NCBI GenBank assembly: GCA_039920165.1
Contig: JBDSEG010000063.1
Coordinates: forward strand, 1 to 21,280
From: JBDSEG01 sp039920165
GTDB lineage: Bacteria; Pseudomonadota; Gammaproteobacteria; Burkholderiales; Burkholderiaceae_C
DNA length: 21,280 bases
Direction: 5' to 3'
A model generated the notes under the pieces. That model made no database searches, had not been told where the DNA came from, and saw only the letters and a program-made list of their open reading frames with translations. A program made the position numbers and the translations under genes. Within the stretch, counting starts at the first letter, position 1. Each line of letters starts with the position of its first letter. Below, one piece after another: positions 1 through 7,080 of this stretch.

Positions 1-187
1 CGTGCTCGGCTACACCGAGGACAAGGTCGTCTCGACCGATTTTCGCGGCGAGGCCATGACCTCGGTGTTCGATGCCGAGGCCGGCATCGCGCTCGACAGC
101 ACCTTCGTCAAGGTCGTCTCGTGGTACGACAACGAATGGGGCTACTCGAACAAGGTGCTGGAGATGGTACGGGTCATCGCCCGCTGA
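1..187 (+). CDS. gap: Glyceraldehyde-3-phosphate dehydrogenase, C-terminal end (partial)
   Basis: This is the last 61 codons of a type I glyceraldehyde-3-phosphate dehydrogenase; the 5' part lies outside the window. The enzyme oxidises glyceraldehyde 3-phosphate with NAD to 1,3-bisphosphoglycerate in cytosolic glycolysis. The visible part carries the family's C-terminal signature WYDNEWGYSNKVLEM, with the preceding STFVKVVS strand. The active-site Cys and NAD domain are not in view. The frame begins at base 2 and ends in TGA at 185-187. No pgk follows; the next gene is on the opposite strand, so gap ends its transcription unit here. Identification from the signature is firm. Confidence 0.95.
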   Translation, partial: VLGYTEDKVVSTDFRGEAMTSVFDAEAGIALDSTFVKVVSWYDNEWGYSNKVLEMVRVIAR

Positions 188-197
188 GCCGATGCAC

Positions 198-220
198 GAG
201 ACGACGCCCGGCGTCGTCTC
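198..220. terminator. Candidate hairpin between convergent gap and the small repeat protein gene
   Basis: Nine bases, GAGACGACG, are followed by a five-base loop and the exact reverse complement CGTCGTCTC. The hairpin sits in the 42-base gap between two convergent stop codons, where a bidirectional terminator would be expected. There is no clear run of T on either side, only a pyrimidine-rich TTCTTCTTC a little downstream on the plus strand. Intrinsic termination is therefore inferred from position and stem alone. Confidence 0.45.
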
Positions 221-229
221 GGCGCCGGG

Positions 230-469
230 CTACTTCTTCTTCGCCTGCGCGAGTGCCGAACCTGCCGCCGACTTCGATGCCGTGCTCGTCCTGCCGTCGC
301 GCATCACGCTCGATGCCTTGCTCGCCGTCTTCGCCGACGTGGCCTTGCCCTTGTCGACTTGCGACAGCGCACTGCCGGCGGCCGATTTGGACCGCTTGCC
401 CGTCGATTCGCTGGCCAGCACGCTCGATGCCTTGCTGGCCGCCTCCTTGCCCGTGACCTTGGTGACCAT
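230..469 (-). CDS. Small Ala/Ser/Lys-rich protein with two internal repeats
   Basis: A 79-residue basic protein with no signal peptide or membrane segment. It consists of two copies of one unit, residues 11-37 and 49-75, offset by 38 residues. I count 18 identities in 27 positions; both copies contain ASKASSV and SKSAAGSAL, and end in Gln. The composition is almost only A, S, K, T, G, R. The start ATG at 467-469 has GGAG about seven bases upstream, which supports it as a real gene. Small proteins with a (S/A)AKVL...SKxxxGSALSQ-type motif are, as I recall, common in proteobacteria and mostly hypothetical; here the motif is doubled. Its function is unknown. It could be nucleic-acid associated given its charge, but nothing proves that. 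Confidence 0.8.
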   Translation of the reverse strand: MVTKVTGKEAASKASSVLASESTGKRSKSAAGSALSQVDKGKATSAKTASKASSVMRDGRTSTASKSAAGSALAQAKKK

Positions 470-499
470 GTCGTCGCTCCGGAAGTTGAACCGCTGCGC

Positions 500-528
500 A
501 CGCTAGCAGCGCGGGCCGCTGCCGACAA
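500..528 (-). promoter_or_regulatory. Candidate sigma70 promoter for the small repeat protein
   Basis: Reading the minus strand, TTGTCG (523-528) is followed after exactly 17 bases by TAGCGT (500-505). This gives 4/6 and 3/6 matches to the -35 and -10 consensus. The -10 lies about 30 bases upstream of the ATG at 469, a suitable leader length. It is inferred from pattern and position only. Confidence 0.35.
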
Positions 529-576
529 GACGAGGCAACCCGCCACATGAAGCAACGGCGACCTGCTCGGGCCGCG

Positions 577-1188
577 TCAGAGCGGCCGGATCTCGACCTT
601 GCGAAACTTGATCGTCCCGGCCGCGTACTGCAGTGCGACCGGGCCGTTGGCGAGTTTGCTGTCGCTGACCTTGACGGTCTGCACGCCGTTCAGCACCAGC
701 GTCAACTCGCTGCCGCGGGCGGTGACGACATAGGTATTCCACTTGCCGCCGGCCTTGGGCATGGGGTCGACAGCGGCGACGTTGACGATCGCGCCGGTAC
801 CGTACTTCGGCTCGGGTCGCAGGTCGAAGATATTGGCTTCGTAGCAGTTCTGGTCGGTCGGGTTGGCCGGGTCGGCGCAGCGCACGAAGATGCCGCTGTT
901 CGCATCCGGGCTGCTCCAGAACTCGGCGCGGATCTCGAAATCCTTGTACGACTGCGGGGTCACGAGAAAGGCGTTGACCGGGCCCGTCTTGGCGTCGGCG
1001 ACGATCGCTCCGCCCTCGACGCGCCAGTTGCCGTCACCGGTGCGCTTCCAGCCGTTGAGCGTGCTGCCGTCGAAAAGCGCCTGCCAGCCGGCGGAGGGGT
1101 TCGGCATCATCGGCGCGCAAGCCGTAAGGCCGAGACCGATGGCGGCAGCGGCGGCTAGCCGGGCGATGCGGGGAATCGGATGGGTCAC
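577..1188 (-). CDS. DUF1080 (3-keto-disaccharide hydrolase domain) lipoprotein
   Basis: A 203-residue secreted lipoprotein. I chose the GTG at 1186-1188 because AGGAG sits seven bases upstream and the protein then begins with a normal signal: THPIPRIAR, a hydrophobic stretch, and the lipobox LTAC with the acylated Cys at residue 24. A longer reading to 1257 would add 23 Arg-rich residues and bury the signal. The mature part matches the DUF1080 family, a concanavalin-like beta-sandwich. Evidence is GWQALFDGSTLNGWK near residue 34, NWRVEGGAIV, YKDFEIRAEFW, and SGIFVRC followed by YEANIFD. Some members hydrolyse 3-keto-disaccharides or bind glycans; this one is probably anchored in the periplasm or outer membrane. 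The substrate cannot be read from sequence. Confidence 0.9.
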   Translation of the reverse strand: MTHPIPRIARLAAAAAIGLGLTACAPMMPNPSAGWQALFDGSTLNGWKRTGDGNWRVEGGAIVADAKTGPVNAFLVTPQSYKDFEIRAEFWSSPDANSGIFVRCADPANPTDQNCYEANIFDLRPEPKYGTGAIVNVAAVDPMPKAGGKWNTYVVTARGSELTLVLNGVQTVKVSDSKLANGPVALQYAAGTIKFRKVEIRPL

Positions 1189-1237
1189 GCTGGGTCTCCT
1201 GCGGATGTTGATCGAAGCCGGTCGGCGCCGGAGTGCG

Positions 1238-1267
1238 AGCATGGGGCGCGCCAGCACACAGCGTCAA
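1238..1267 (-). promoter_or_regulatory. Candidate sigma70 promoter for the DUF1080 lipoprotein gene
   Basis: On the minus strand TTGACG (1262-1267, 5/6 to consensus) is followed after 18 bases by CATGCT (1238-1243, 3/6). It lies about 50 bases upstream of the GTG start at 1188, within the divergent spacer shared with lemA. The assignment rests on pattern only. Confidence 0.4.
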
Positions 1268-1304
1268 GCGAGCTTGCGCGCACATCGGTCGAAGCCGTGG
1301 TCGA

Positions 1305-1310
1305 TATGAT
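1305..1310 (+). promoter_or_regulatory. Candidate -10 element for the lemA/GIDE pair
   Basis: TATGAT matches the -10 consensus at five of six positions and lies 40 bases upstream of the lemA start. At 16-18 bases further upstream there is no good TTGACA-like -35, so the promoter would be weak or activator-dependent. Low confidence. Confidence 0.3.
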
Positions 1311-1350
1311 CCCGCGCAGCCGCGCCGGAGCCGGCGCAAAGGAGGTGAGC

Positions 1351-1917
1351 GTGGCCATCGCTGTATTGATCGGACTCGTCGTCGCGGCGATCTATCTCGT
1401 CTTTCTTTACAACAGCCTGGTCGGCGTGAAGAATGCCGTCTCCAAGGCGTGGGCGAATATCGACGTACTGCTCAAGCAGCGCCACGACGAGTTGCCCAAA
1501 CTGGTCGATACCTGTCGGCAGTACATGCGCCACGAACAGGCGACGCTGGAAAAGGTGATCCAGGCGCGGGCCCAGGTGGCGCAGGCGCGTGAGGCGCGCG
1601 ACGTGGGCGCGCTCGGCACCGCCGAGGGCGCGCTGCGCAGCGGCCTCGGCAACCTCTTTGCACTCGCAGAGTCGTATCCCGACCTGAAGGCGAACGAACA
1701 GTTCGCGCATTTGCAATCGCGCATCAGCGGCCTCGAAAACGCGATTGCCGACCGACGCGAGTTCTACAACGAGAGCGTCAATATCAACAATGTCAGCGTC
1801 GAGCAGTTTCCCGAAGTGCTGGTCGCGCGCTGGTTCAAGTTCAAACCGTTCGAGCTGCTGCGATTCGAGGCCGCCGAACTGAAGGACGTCGATATCGGCC
1901 AGGCGTTCAGCCGCTGA
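1351..1917 (+). CDS. lemA: LemA family membrane protein
   Basis: A 188-residue protein anchored by one N-terminal membrane helix (about residues 3-20, rich in V, A, I, L). A long helical region follows, predicted to face the cytoplasm or periplasm as in LemA proteins. The start is the GTG at 1351 because AAGGAGG lies five bases upstream. Family signs are YNSLVGVKNAVSKAWANIDV just after the helix, the KQRHDELPKLVDTC stretch, a long Glu/Arg/Ala-rich coiled segment, and the C-terminal FPEVLVARWFKFKPFELLRF. LemA is widely distributed but its biochemical role is not settled. The next gene starts three bases after its stop and encodes a GIDE-like protein. LemA and GIDE-like proteins are often neighbours, which suggests a joint membrane function. 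Confidence 0.92.
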   Translation: MAIAVLIGLVVAAIYLVFLYNSLVGVKNAVSKAWANIDVLLKQRHDELPKLVDTCRQYMRHEQATLEKVIQARAQVAQAREARDVGALGTAEGALRSGLGNLFALAESYPDLKANEQFAHLQSRISGLENAIADRREFYNESVNINNVSVEQFPEVLVARWFKFKPFELLRFEAAELKDVDIGQAFSR

Positions 1918-1920
1918 CGC

Positions 1921-2826
1921 GTGGCGCTGAGCGACCGGTTCGATTTCGGCGGCCGCTGGCGCCAGACGCTCACCTCGGCCGGCTACCTCGGGCTGCTCGG
2001 CGTCGGGGTGCAGATCGACCATCGCCGCGGCTGGCTGTTCGCGGTCGGCGCGATCGCACTGGTCGGCTTCGGCGCCTGGGCCGCGACCTACAAGCGCGCA
2101 CGCGCCATCGCCGATATCGCGACCTCGCGCATCGGCTCGGCGGCGCAGGGCTATGTCGAGGTGCTGGGGCGCGGAAGCGTGGCGCGCGAGGAACTCATTC
2201 TTTGCCCGTGCAGCGCCACGCCCTGCCTGTGGTACCGCTATCGAATCTACGAGAAGAGCGGGTCGAAGCGCGAATGGCGCGAGATCGACCGCGGCGAGAG
2301 CCACGCCACCTTCGCGATCGCCGACGCCTCGGGCAGCTGCCGGGTCGACCCCGAGCACGCCGAGGTGATCCCCGCCGAGACGCGGACCACTTACCCGAGC
2401 GACACCAAGCAGGTCGAGGAATTCCTTTTCGGCGGCAGCCCGATCTACGTGCTGGGCGAATACACGACCCGCATCGACGTGCCCACGCCGCTGCAGGCGC
2501 GCGAGGATATCGGCGCGCTGATGGCAACCTGGAAAGAGGATCCGGTTCGCCTGCGCCAGCGCTTCGACCTCGACCGCAACGGCGTGATCGACGCGCGCGA
2601 GTGGGAACTGGCGCGCCGCCTCGCTGCGAGCACGGTCGACAAGCAGCACCGCGAACTGCGCAACGCCGCCGAAGAACACACCCTGCGCGCACCGGCCGAC
2701 GGGCGGTTGTTCATCATCTCGGCGCTCGCACCGCAGAAGCTGCGCCGGCGGTATCTGCTCTGGAGCCTGTTCCACCTGGGCGTCGCGATGGCGGCGGCCG
2801 GCGTGTTGATCGGCATGGCGCGCTAG
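1921..2826 (+). CDS. GIDE-like membrane protein with an EF-hand loop
   Basis: A 301-residue membrane protein starting at GTG 1921, three bases after lemA. Hydrophobic segments lie at about residues 37-55 and 278-298, with a weaker one near 18-30. The middle region resembles the GIDE/MULAN-type domain named for a mitochondrial E3 ligase. It has the typical PCLWYRYRIY at about 101-110 and FLFGGSPIYVLGEY at 168-181. There is no RING finger, so ubiquitin ligation is not implied. The unusual part is residues 216-227, DLDRNGVIDARE. This fits the canonical EF-hand calcium loop at positions 1, 3, 5, 6, 8, 9 and 12 (D, D, N, G, I, D, E) and is flanked by helical sequence. The stop TAG shares the bases CTAG with the stop of the convergent permease gene. 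Confidence 0.82.
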   Translation: MALSDRFDFGGRWRQTLTSAGYLGLLGVGVQIDHRRGWLFAVGAIALVGFGAWAATYKRARAIADIATSRIGSAAQGYVEVLGRGSVAREELILCPCSATPCLWYRYRIYEKSGSKREWREIDRGESHATFAIADASGSCRVDPEHAEVIPAETRTTYPSDTKQVEEFLFGGSPIYVLGEYTTRIDVPTPLQAREDIGALMATWKEDPVRLRQRFDLDRNGVIDAREWELARRLAASTVDKQHRELRNAAEEHTLRAPADGRLFIISALAPQKLRRRYLLWSLFHLGVAMAAAGVLIGMAR

Positions 2827-3662
2827 CGCGATCTCGCCATCCGCGGGTCGAGCAGATCGCGCAGGCCGTCGCCCATCAGGTTCAGCCCTAGCACGCTGAG
2901 CGCGATCGCCACACCGGGGTACACCGCCATCAGCGGCGCCTGGAACAGCAGTGTCTGCGCCTCGCTCAACATGCGGCCCCAGGACGGCAGCGGCGGCTGG
3001 GTGCCGAGGCCGAGGTAGCTCAGGCCGGCCTCAGCAAGGATGGCGAGCGCGAACTGGATCGTCGCCTGCACGATCAGCACCGATGCGATATTGGGCAGCA
3101 CGTGCTCCAGGGTGATGCGCGTTCGGCCCTTGCCGCAGGCGCGCGCGGCGAGCACGAATTCGCGTGACCACACCGCGTTCGCCGCGGCCCGCGTGATGCG
3201 CGCGAAGACCGGAATGTTGAAGATGCCGATCGCCACGATCGAGGTCACGAGACCGGGGCCGTAGATCGCCGTCAGCATGATGGCCGACAGAAGCGCCGGG
3301 AAGGCGAAGGCGAGGTCCGAGAAGCGCATTACCAGCTCCTCGATCCAGCCGCGCCGGGCGGCGGCCAGCAGGCCGAGCGCGACGCCAGCGCCCATGCCGA
3401 TGCCGACCGCGATCATCCCGACCGCGATCGAGTTGCGCGCGCCGACGATCAGCATCGAGACGATGTCGCGCCCGAGGCTGTCGGTGCCGAGCCAGTGCGA
3501 CCAGGTGGGCAGCATGAGCTTGTGCGGAACGTCGATATCGGTCGCGCTGTGCGGCGTCCACACGAACGACAGCGCAGCGGTGACAAGCAGCGCCAGCACC
3601 AGCACGCCGCCGAACGCAAAGCTCTTGTGGCGCAGCGCGCGCGCCGCAAAGCCCGGTGTCAT
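2823..3662 (-). CDS. ABC transporter permease, DppC/OppC type
   Basis: A 279-residue inner-membrane permease of the peptide/nickel ABC uptake family. The start ATG (3660-3662) overlaps the stop of the upstream permease as ATGA, indicating translational coupling. Family signs: an N-terminal helix at about 15-35; the HWLGTDSLGRDIVSMLIVGARNS block at about 56-78, typical of DppC; and the ATPase-contacting EAA-like loop at about 168-190 (LAARACGKGRTRITLEHVLP). The C-terminus has LSYLGLGTQPPLPSWGRML and ends LLDPRM. It should pair with the preceding DppB-type subunit to form the membrane channel. No ATPase or binding-protein gene follows, since the next gene is convergent. The substrate is unknown; peptides, amino sugars, glutathione or metal chelates are all used in this family. 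Confidence 0.95.
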   Translation of the reverse strand: MTPGFAARALRHKSFAFGGVLVLALLVTAALSFVWTPHSATDIDVPHKLMLPTWSHWLGTDSLGRDIVSMLIVGARNSIAVGMIAVGIGMGAGVALGLLAAARRGWIEELVMRFSDLAFAFPALLSAIMLTAIYGPGLVTSIVAIGIFNIPVFARITRAAANAVWSREFVLAARACGKGRTRITLEHVLPNIASVLIVQATIQFALAILAEAGLSYLGLGTQPPLPSWGRMLSEAQTLLFQAPLMAVYPGVAIALSVLGLNLMGDGLRDLLDPRMARSR

Positions 3663-4621
3663 GCGCTGCGCGCCTTCAGGCGCGGATCGATCACCGCATA
3701 CAGCACATCGACGACGAAATTGATGCCGATCACGGTCGCGGCGAGCAGCATCACGACGTTCTGCACGATCACGATGTCGCGGTTCGAGATCGCCTGGAAG
3801 ATGAGCCGGCCGAGACCCGGCAGGTAGAACACGTTCTCGACCACGATGGTGCCGGTCACGAGGTTGGCGAACTGCAGCCCCATCACCGTCAGCACCGGTA
3901 CGAAGGCATTGCGCAGCACGTGACGCCACAGCACGGCGCGCCGGCTCAGCCCCTTGGCGCGCGCGGTGCGGACAAAATCCTCGCGCAGCACGTCGAGCAC
4001 CGCAGACCGCGTGATGCGCGCGAGGATCGCCGCCTGCACCGTCGCGAGCGCGAGCGCCGGCAGCAGCAGCGAGTGCAGCGCCGGCCAGAAGCCGCCACCG
4101 TCCTCCTCGTGCCAGCCCGGAAAGCCGCCAGCCGAGAACCACTGCAGCTTCACCGAGAAGAACAGGATCAGCAGGATCGCAAACCAGAAGTTGGGGATGG
4201 CGATGCCGAGCTGGCTCGCCGCCATCACGCCCACGTCGCCGAGTCGGTTGTGGCGCGACGCGGCATAGACGCCCAGCGTCAGCGCGACCACGGTCGTCAA
4301 CAGCATCGCCAGCACCGCGAGCGGCAGGGTCACCGCCAGCCGCTCCGCGACGAGCTGCGTCACCGGCGTGTCGTACGAAATGCTGTTGCCCAGATCGGCG
4401 CTCGCGAGCCGCCCCATCCAGTTCGTATAGCGTTCGAGCGGCGGACGATCGAGGCCGAGCTTCTTCGACAGTGCGGCCAGTGATTCGGGGGTCGCGGTAT
4501 CGCCCAGCATCACCTCGGCCGCATTGCCGGGCAGGATGTCGAGCACCAGAAAGACCGCGACCGACGCCGCGAGCAGCGTGGCGACGAAGGTCGCGAAGCG
4601 GCGCAGCAGGAAGACGGGCAT
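3659..4621 (-). CDS. ABC transporter permease, DppB/OppB type
   Basis: A 320-residue inner-membrane subunit of a peptide/nickel-type ABC importer. The N-terminal helix (about 9-31) ends in LPGN, where the family usually has LPGDP. Next come KLGLDRPPLERYTNWMGRL and DLGNSISYDTPV, both characteristic of DppB. The membrane helices include about 99-121, 135-158 and 186-203. The EAA-like cytoplasmic loop at about 215-240 (FVRTARAKGLSRRAVLWRHV) contacts the ATPase. VENVFYLPGLGRLIFQAI and the ending IDPRLKA are typical. The ATG at 4621 lies seven bases after the DUF3095 stop, so it is probably cotranscribed with glcE-glcF-DUF3095. An insert near 160-178, rich in Gly and acidic residues, lies between helices and may face the periplasm. 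Confidence 0.95.
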   Translation of the reverse strand: MPVFLLRRFATFVATLLAASVAVFLVLDILPGNAAEVMLGDTATPESLAALSKKLGLDRPPLERYTNWMGRLASADLGNSISYDTPVTQLVAERLAVTLPLAVLAMLLTTVVALTLGVYAASRHNRLGDVGVMAASQLGIAIPNFWFAILLILFFSVKLQWFSAGGFPGWHEEDGGGFWPALHSLLLPALALATVQAAILARITRSAVLDVLREDFVRTARAKGLSRRAVLWRHVLRNAFVPVLTVMGLQFANLVTGTIVVENVFYLPGLGRLIFQAISNRDIVIVQNVVMLLAATVIGINFVVDVLYAVIDPRLKARSA

Positions 4622-4628
4622 CGCGGCC

Positions 4629-5825
4629 CTAGCCGACCGTTGCTACCGAAGCCACGACGGGCGCCCGCAGACCCTGCGCCGCGAGCGTATAGCCGCCGTC
4701 GCCGCCGTCGACGAAGTGCACGTGCAATCCATCGCCGGCCGAGGTGACGAGGCAGGTCATCAGCGCGGTATCGGACAGGCCCATGCCGAAGCGCAGCTCG
4801 CCGCGCGCGCTGCAGGCTTCGAGGTAGGCACGGATCGGCTCGATGCCGTCGTGCGCGCAATCGACGACAAAACTGAGCGTGGCGTCGTGCTTGCAGAAAT
4901 CGGTATTCGTCGCGACCTGCTCGGTATAGCGCTGCGGATCGAAGCCGCCGACCGGCCGGCCGACCGCGAAGACGAGGCGCGCGATCAGCGTTCGCAGCAG
5001 CACGTCGAACACCGAGAACCCGATCCAGCCGGTTCGCCGGCGCGCCCGCGCCTCGAGCATGAAACCTTGCGGCGGCCAGGCCGGCAGCAGGCCGTCGACG
5101 CGCGCCGGCGAGGGGTTGCCGCGCTGGCCGGCGAGCGCCATGACGCGGGCGTGAACCTCGGCCGGGCGCAGCGCGTCCTGGACGATCAGCGTGAGCATCT
5201 TGCCGTTGCGCGAGGCCAGCTCGTTCCAGCGGCACGACAGGCCGGTCAGATCGAGCGGCTGGGCATCGTCGAGCGCTTCATCGACGGCGGACCGTTGGCG
5301 CAGCGCCTCGTCGCCGCGACCCTTCATCGCGGACTCGAGCATCGCGATGCCGCCGCCGTCGAACACACCGAAGCTGTTGCCCGCGCTCGGCTCGTAGCGC
5401 CCGACCCGCAGATCGGCGCCGCGCGCGCGCAGCTCGCGCACTTGCACGATCGCCACACGCAGGCGCTGGCCGAATTCGCGCAGCGCGAGGCCGCGCACGC
5501 GGGCCAGCACCTGACGTGCCGCGGCGGCCCGGTCGTCCGGCACCAGCACCACCGAACCGTCGCCGCCGAAAAGGAAGGGCAGCAGCGTCGGTGCGCACAG
5601 ATTCTTCAGCGCGGCGATCGCCATCGCGGCGACGAAATTCACCGTCTTGTGGGCGCCCGTCTCGACGGCGCGGGTCGAATCGACGATATCGGTGACGACG
5701 AGCCAGGCGGCGTCGGGCGCGGAGACATAGCGCGAAGTGTCGAAGGTCTGCGCGGTGTGCGACAGCACCGGCAGGCGGCTGAAGAAATCGTCGTCGCTCG
5801 CGGGCTCCGCGCGTGGCGCGTCCAT
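4629..5825 (-). CDS. DUF3095 family protein with class III cyclase-like metal motifs
   Basis: A 398-residue soluble protein. The ATG at 5823-5825 is chosen because it follows the glcF stop by four bases; the frame stays open further upstream only inside glcF. I recognise it as the DUF3095 family, some members of which have been labelled adenylate cyclase-related. LVVTDIVDSTRAVETG at residues 42-57 resembles the first metal-binding strand of class III nucleotidyl cyclases (DIxGST). FLFGGDGSVVLVPD at 84-97 resembles their second Asp hairpin. The two candidate ligands, Asp46 and Asp89, are 43 residues apart, close to the usual cyclase spacing. A C-terminal part (about 200-398) has no motif I recognise beyond FCKHDATLSFVVDC. 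There is no membrane segment. Whether it makes a cyclic nucleotide is unproven; a degenerate nucleotide-binding role is equally possible. Confidence 0.85.
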   Translation of the reverse strand: MDAPRAEPASDDDFFSRLPVLSHTAQTFDTSRYVSAPDAAWLVVTDIVDSTRAVETGAHKTVNFVAAMAIAALKNLCAPTLLPFLFGGDGSVVLVPDDRAAAARQVLARVRGLALREFGQRLRVAIVQVRELRARGADLRVGRYEPSAGNSFGVFDGGGIAMLESAMKGRGDEALRQRSAVDEALDDAQPLDLTGLSCRWNELASRNGKMLTLIVQDALRPAEVHARVMALAGQRGNPSPARVDGLLPAWPPQGFMLEARARRRTGWIGFSVFDVLLRTLIARLVFAVGRPVGGFDPQRYTEQVATNTDFCKHDATLSFVVDCAHDGIEPIRAYLEACSARGELRFGMGLSDTALMTCLVTSAGDGLHVHFVDGGDGGYTLAAQGLRAPVVASVATVG

Positions 5826-5829
5826 GCGG

Positions 5830-7062
5830 TCAGCCGAGCGCGTCGGCGAGCACTTCGACCCAGTGCCGCACCGGCGTCGTGGTACCGCTTTGCAGGTGCT
5901 GGATGCAGCCGATATTGGCCGACACAATGACCTGCGGCGCGAGCGGTTCGAGCTGCGCGAGCTTGCGGTCGCGCAACTGCTTCGCAAGCACCGGCTGCAA
6001 GACCGAATAGGTTCCGGCCGAGCCGCAGCACAGGTGGCTCTCATTGGCCGCGAGCTTCACTTCGAAGCCGAGCTCGGCCAGGTGCATCTCGACCCCGCCG
6101 CGCAAGCGCTGGCCGTGCTGCAGCGTGCACGGCGGATGAAACGCGAGGTGCGTCGCGCGCCGGTGGTGCACACGGCCCTTGAGCAGCGGCACCAGTTCGG
6201 GCAGCAGCTCCGACAGGTCGCGCGTCAGCTCGCCGATGCGCACCGCCTTGGCCGCATACGCCGGGTCGTGAGCCAGCGCATGGCCGTACTCCTTGACCGT
6301 GACGCCGCAGCCCGAGGCATTCATGACCATCGCCTCGACTCGGCCCGATTCGACCAACGGCCACCAGGCGTCGATATTGCGGCGCATGTCGGCCTGCCCC
6401 CCGGCCAAGTCGCCGAGGTGGCTGCGGATCGCGCCGCAGCAGCCGGCGCCGCTCGCGACGACGCACTGGATCTCGGCCGCATCGAGCACCCGCGCGGTCG
6501 CGGTATTGATATTCGGCGCCATCGCCGGTTGCACGCAGCCGGCGAGCAGCAGCACCTTGCGCGCATGTTCGCGGGTGGACCAGCGTTGTGTCATTGCGGG
6601 GTCGGCGGCGGGCACCTTGTCGCGCAGCAGGCCGGGCAGAAAAGGTCGCAGAAACTGGCCGAGCTTCATGGCCGGCTTGAAGGCGGGCGAGGTCAGTCCC
6701 TCCTTCAGCATCATCCGCGTCGCTCGTTCGGCCGCCGGGCGTTCGACCTTGGCGTCGACGATGGCGCGCCCGATCTCGACCAGGTTGCCGTACTGCACGC
6801 CCGACGGGCAGGTGGTCTCGCAGTTGCGGCAGGTCAGGCAGCGGTCCAGGTGCAGCTGCGTGCTGCGCGTCGGCGCCACGCCTTCGAGCACCTGCTTGAT
6901 GAGATAGATGCGCCCGCGCGGGCCGTCGAGCTCGTCGCCCAGCAGCTGGTAGGTCGGGCAGGTCGCGGTGCAAAAGCCGCAGTGCACGCATTTTCCGAGG
7001 ATGGCCTTGGCCTCGATGCCCTGGCGCGTACCTTCGAATTCGGAAGCGAGCGTGGTTTGCAT
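5830..7062 (-). CDS. glcF: Glycolate oxidase iron-sulfur subunit GlcF
   Basis: A 410-residue iron-sulfur subunit of the membrane-associated glycolate dehydrogenase (GlcDEF), which passes electrons from glycolate oxidation to the respiratory chain. The N-terminal half has two 4Fe-4S ferredoxin motifs: CVHCGFCTATCP (Cys25, 28, 31, 35) and CLTCRNCETTCPSG (Cys75, 78, 81, 85). The C-terminal half has the two CCG domains of the family: SGAGCCGAIRSHLGD and, later, HPPCTLQHGQ with LCCGSAGTYS. All cluster ligands appear intact and the length matches the family. The ATG at 7060-7062 lies 18 bases after the glcE stop. The next gene, DUF3095, starts four bases after this one's stop. Confidence 0.97.
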   Translation of the reverse strand: MQTTLASEFEGTRQGIEAKAILGKCVHCGFCTATCPTYQLLGDELDGPRGRIYLIKQVLEGVAPTRSTQLHLDRCLTCRNCETTCPSGVQYGNLVEIGRAIVDAKVERPAAERATRMMLKEGLTSPAFKPAMKLGQFLRPFLPGLLRDKVPAADPAMTQRWSTREHARKVLLLAGCVQPAMAPNINTATARVLDAAEIQCVVASGAGCCGAIRSHLGDLAGGQADMRRNIDAWWPLVESGRVEAMVMNASGCGVTVKEYGHALAHDPAYAAKAVRIGELTRDLSELLPELVPLLKGRVHHRRATHLAFHPPCTLQHGQRLRGGVEMHLAELGFEVKLAANESHLCCGSAGTYSVLQPVLAKQLRDRKLAQLEPLAPQVIVSANIGCIQHLQSGTTTPVRHWVEVLADALG

Positions 7063-7080
7063 GCGCGGTGGGTGATTCGT

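Noticed and set aside
1180..1350. Longer LemA N-terminus from 1180
   Set aside because: It overlaps the divergent lipoprotein start and promoter region, whereas the GTG at 1351 has AAGGAGG at ideal spacing directly before the membrane helix.
1264..2775. Long minus-strand open frame (503 codons) opposite lemA and the GIDE-like gene
   Set aside because: The translation is Arg/Ala/His-rich with no domain, and the plus strand holds two recognisable proteins with ribosome-binding sites. It is a high-GC antisense shadow.
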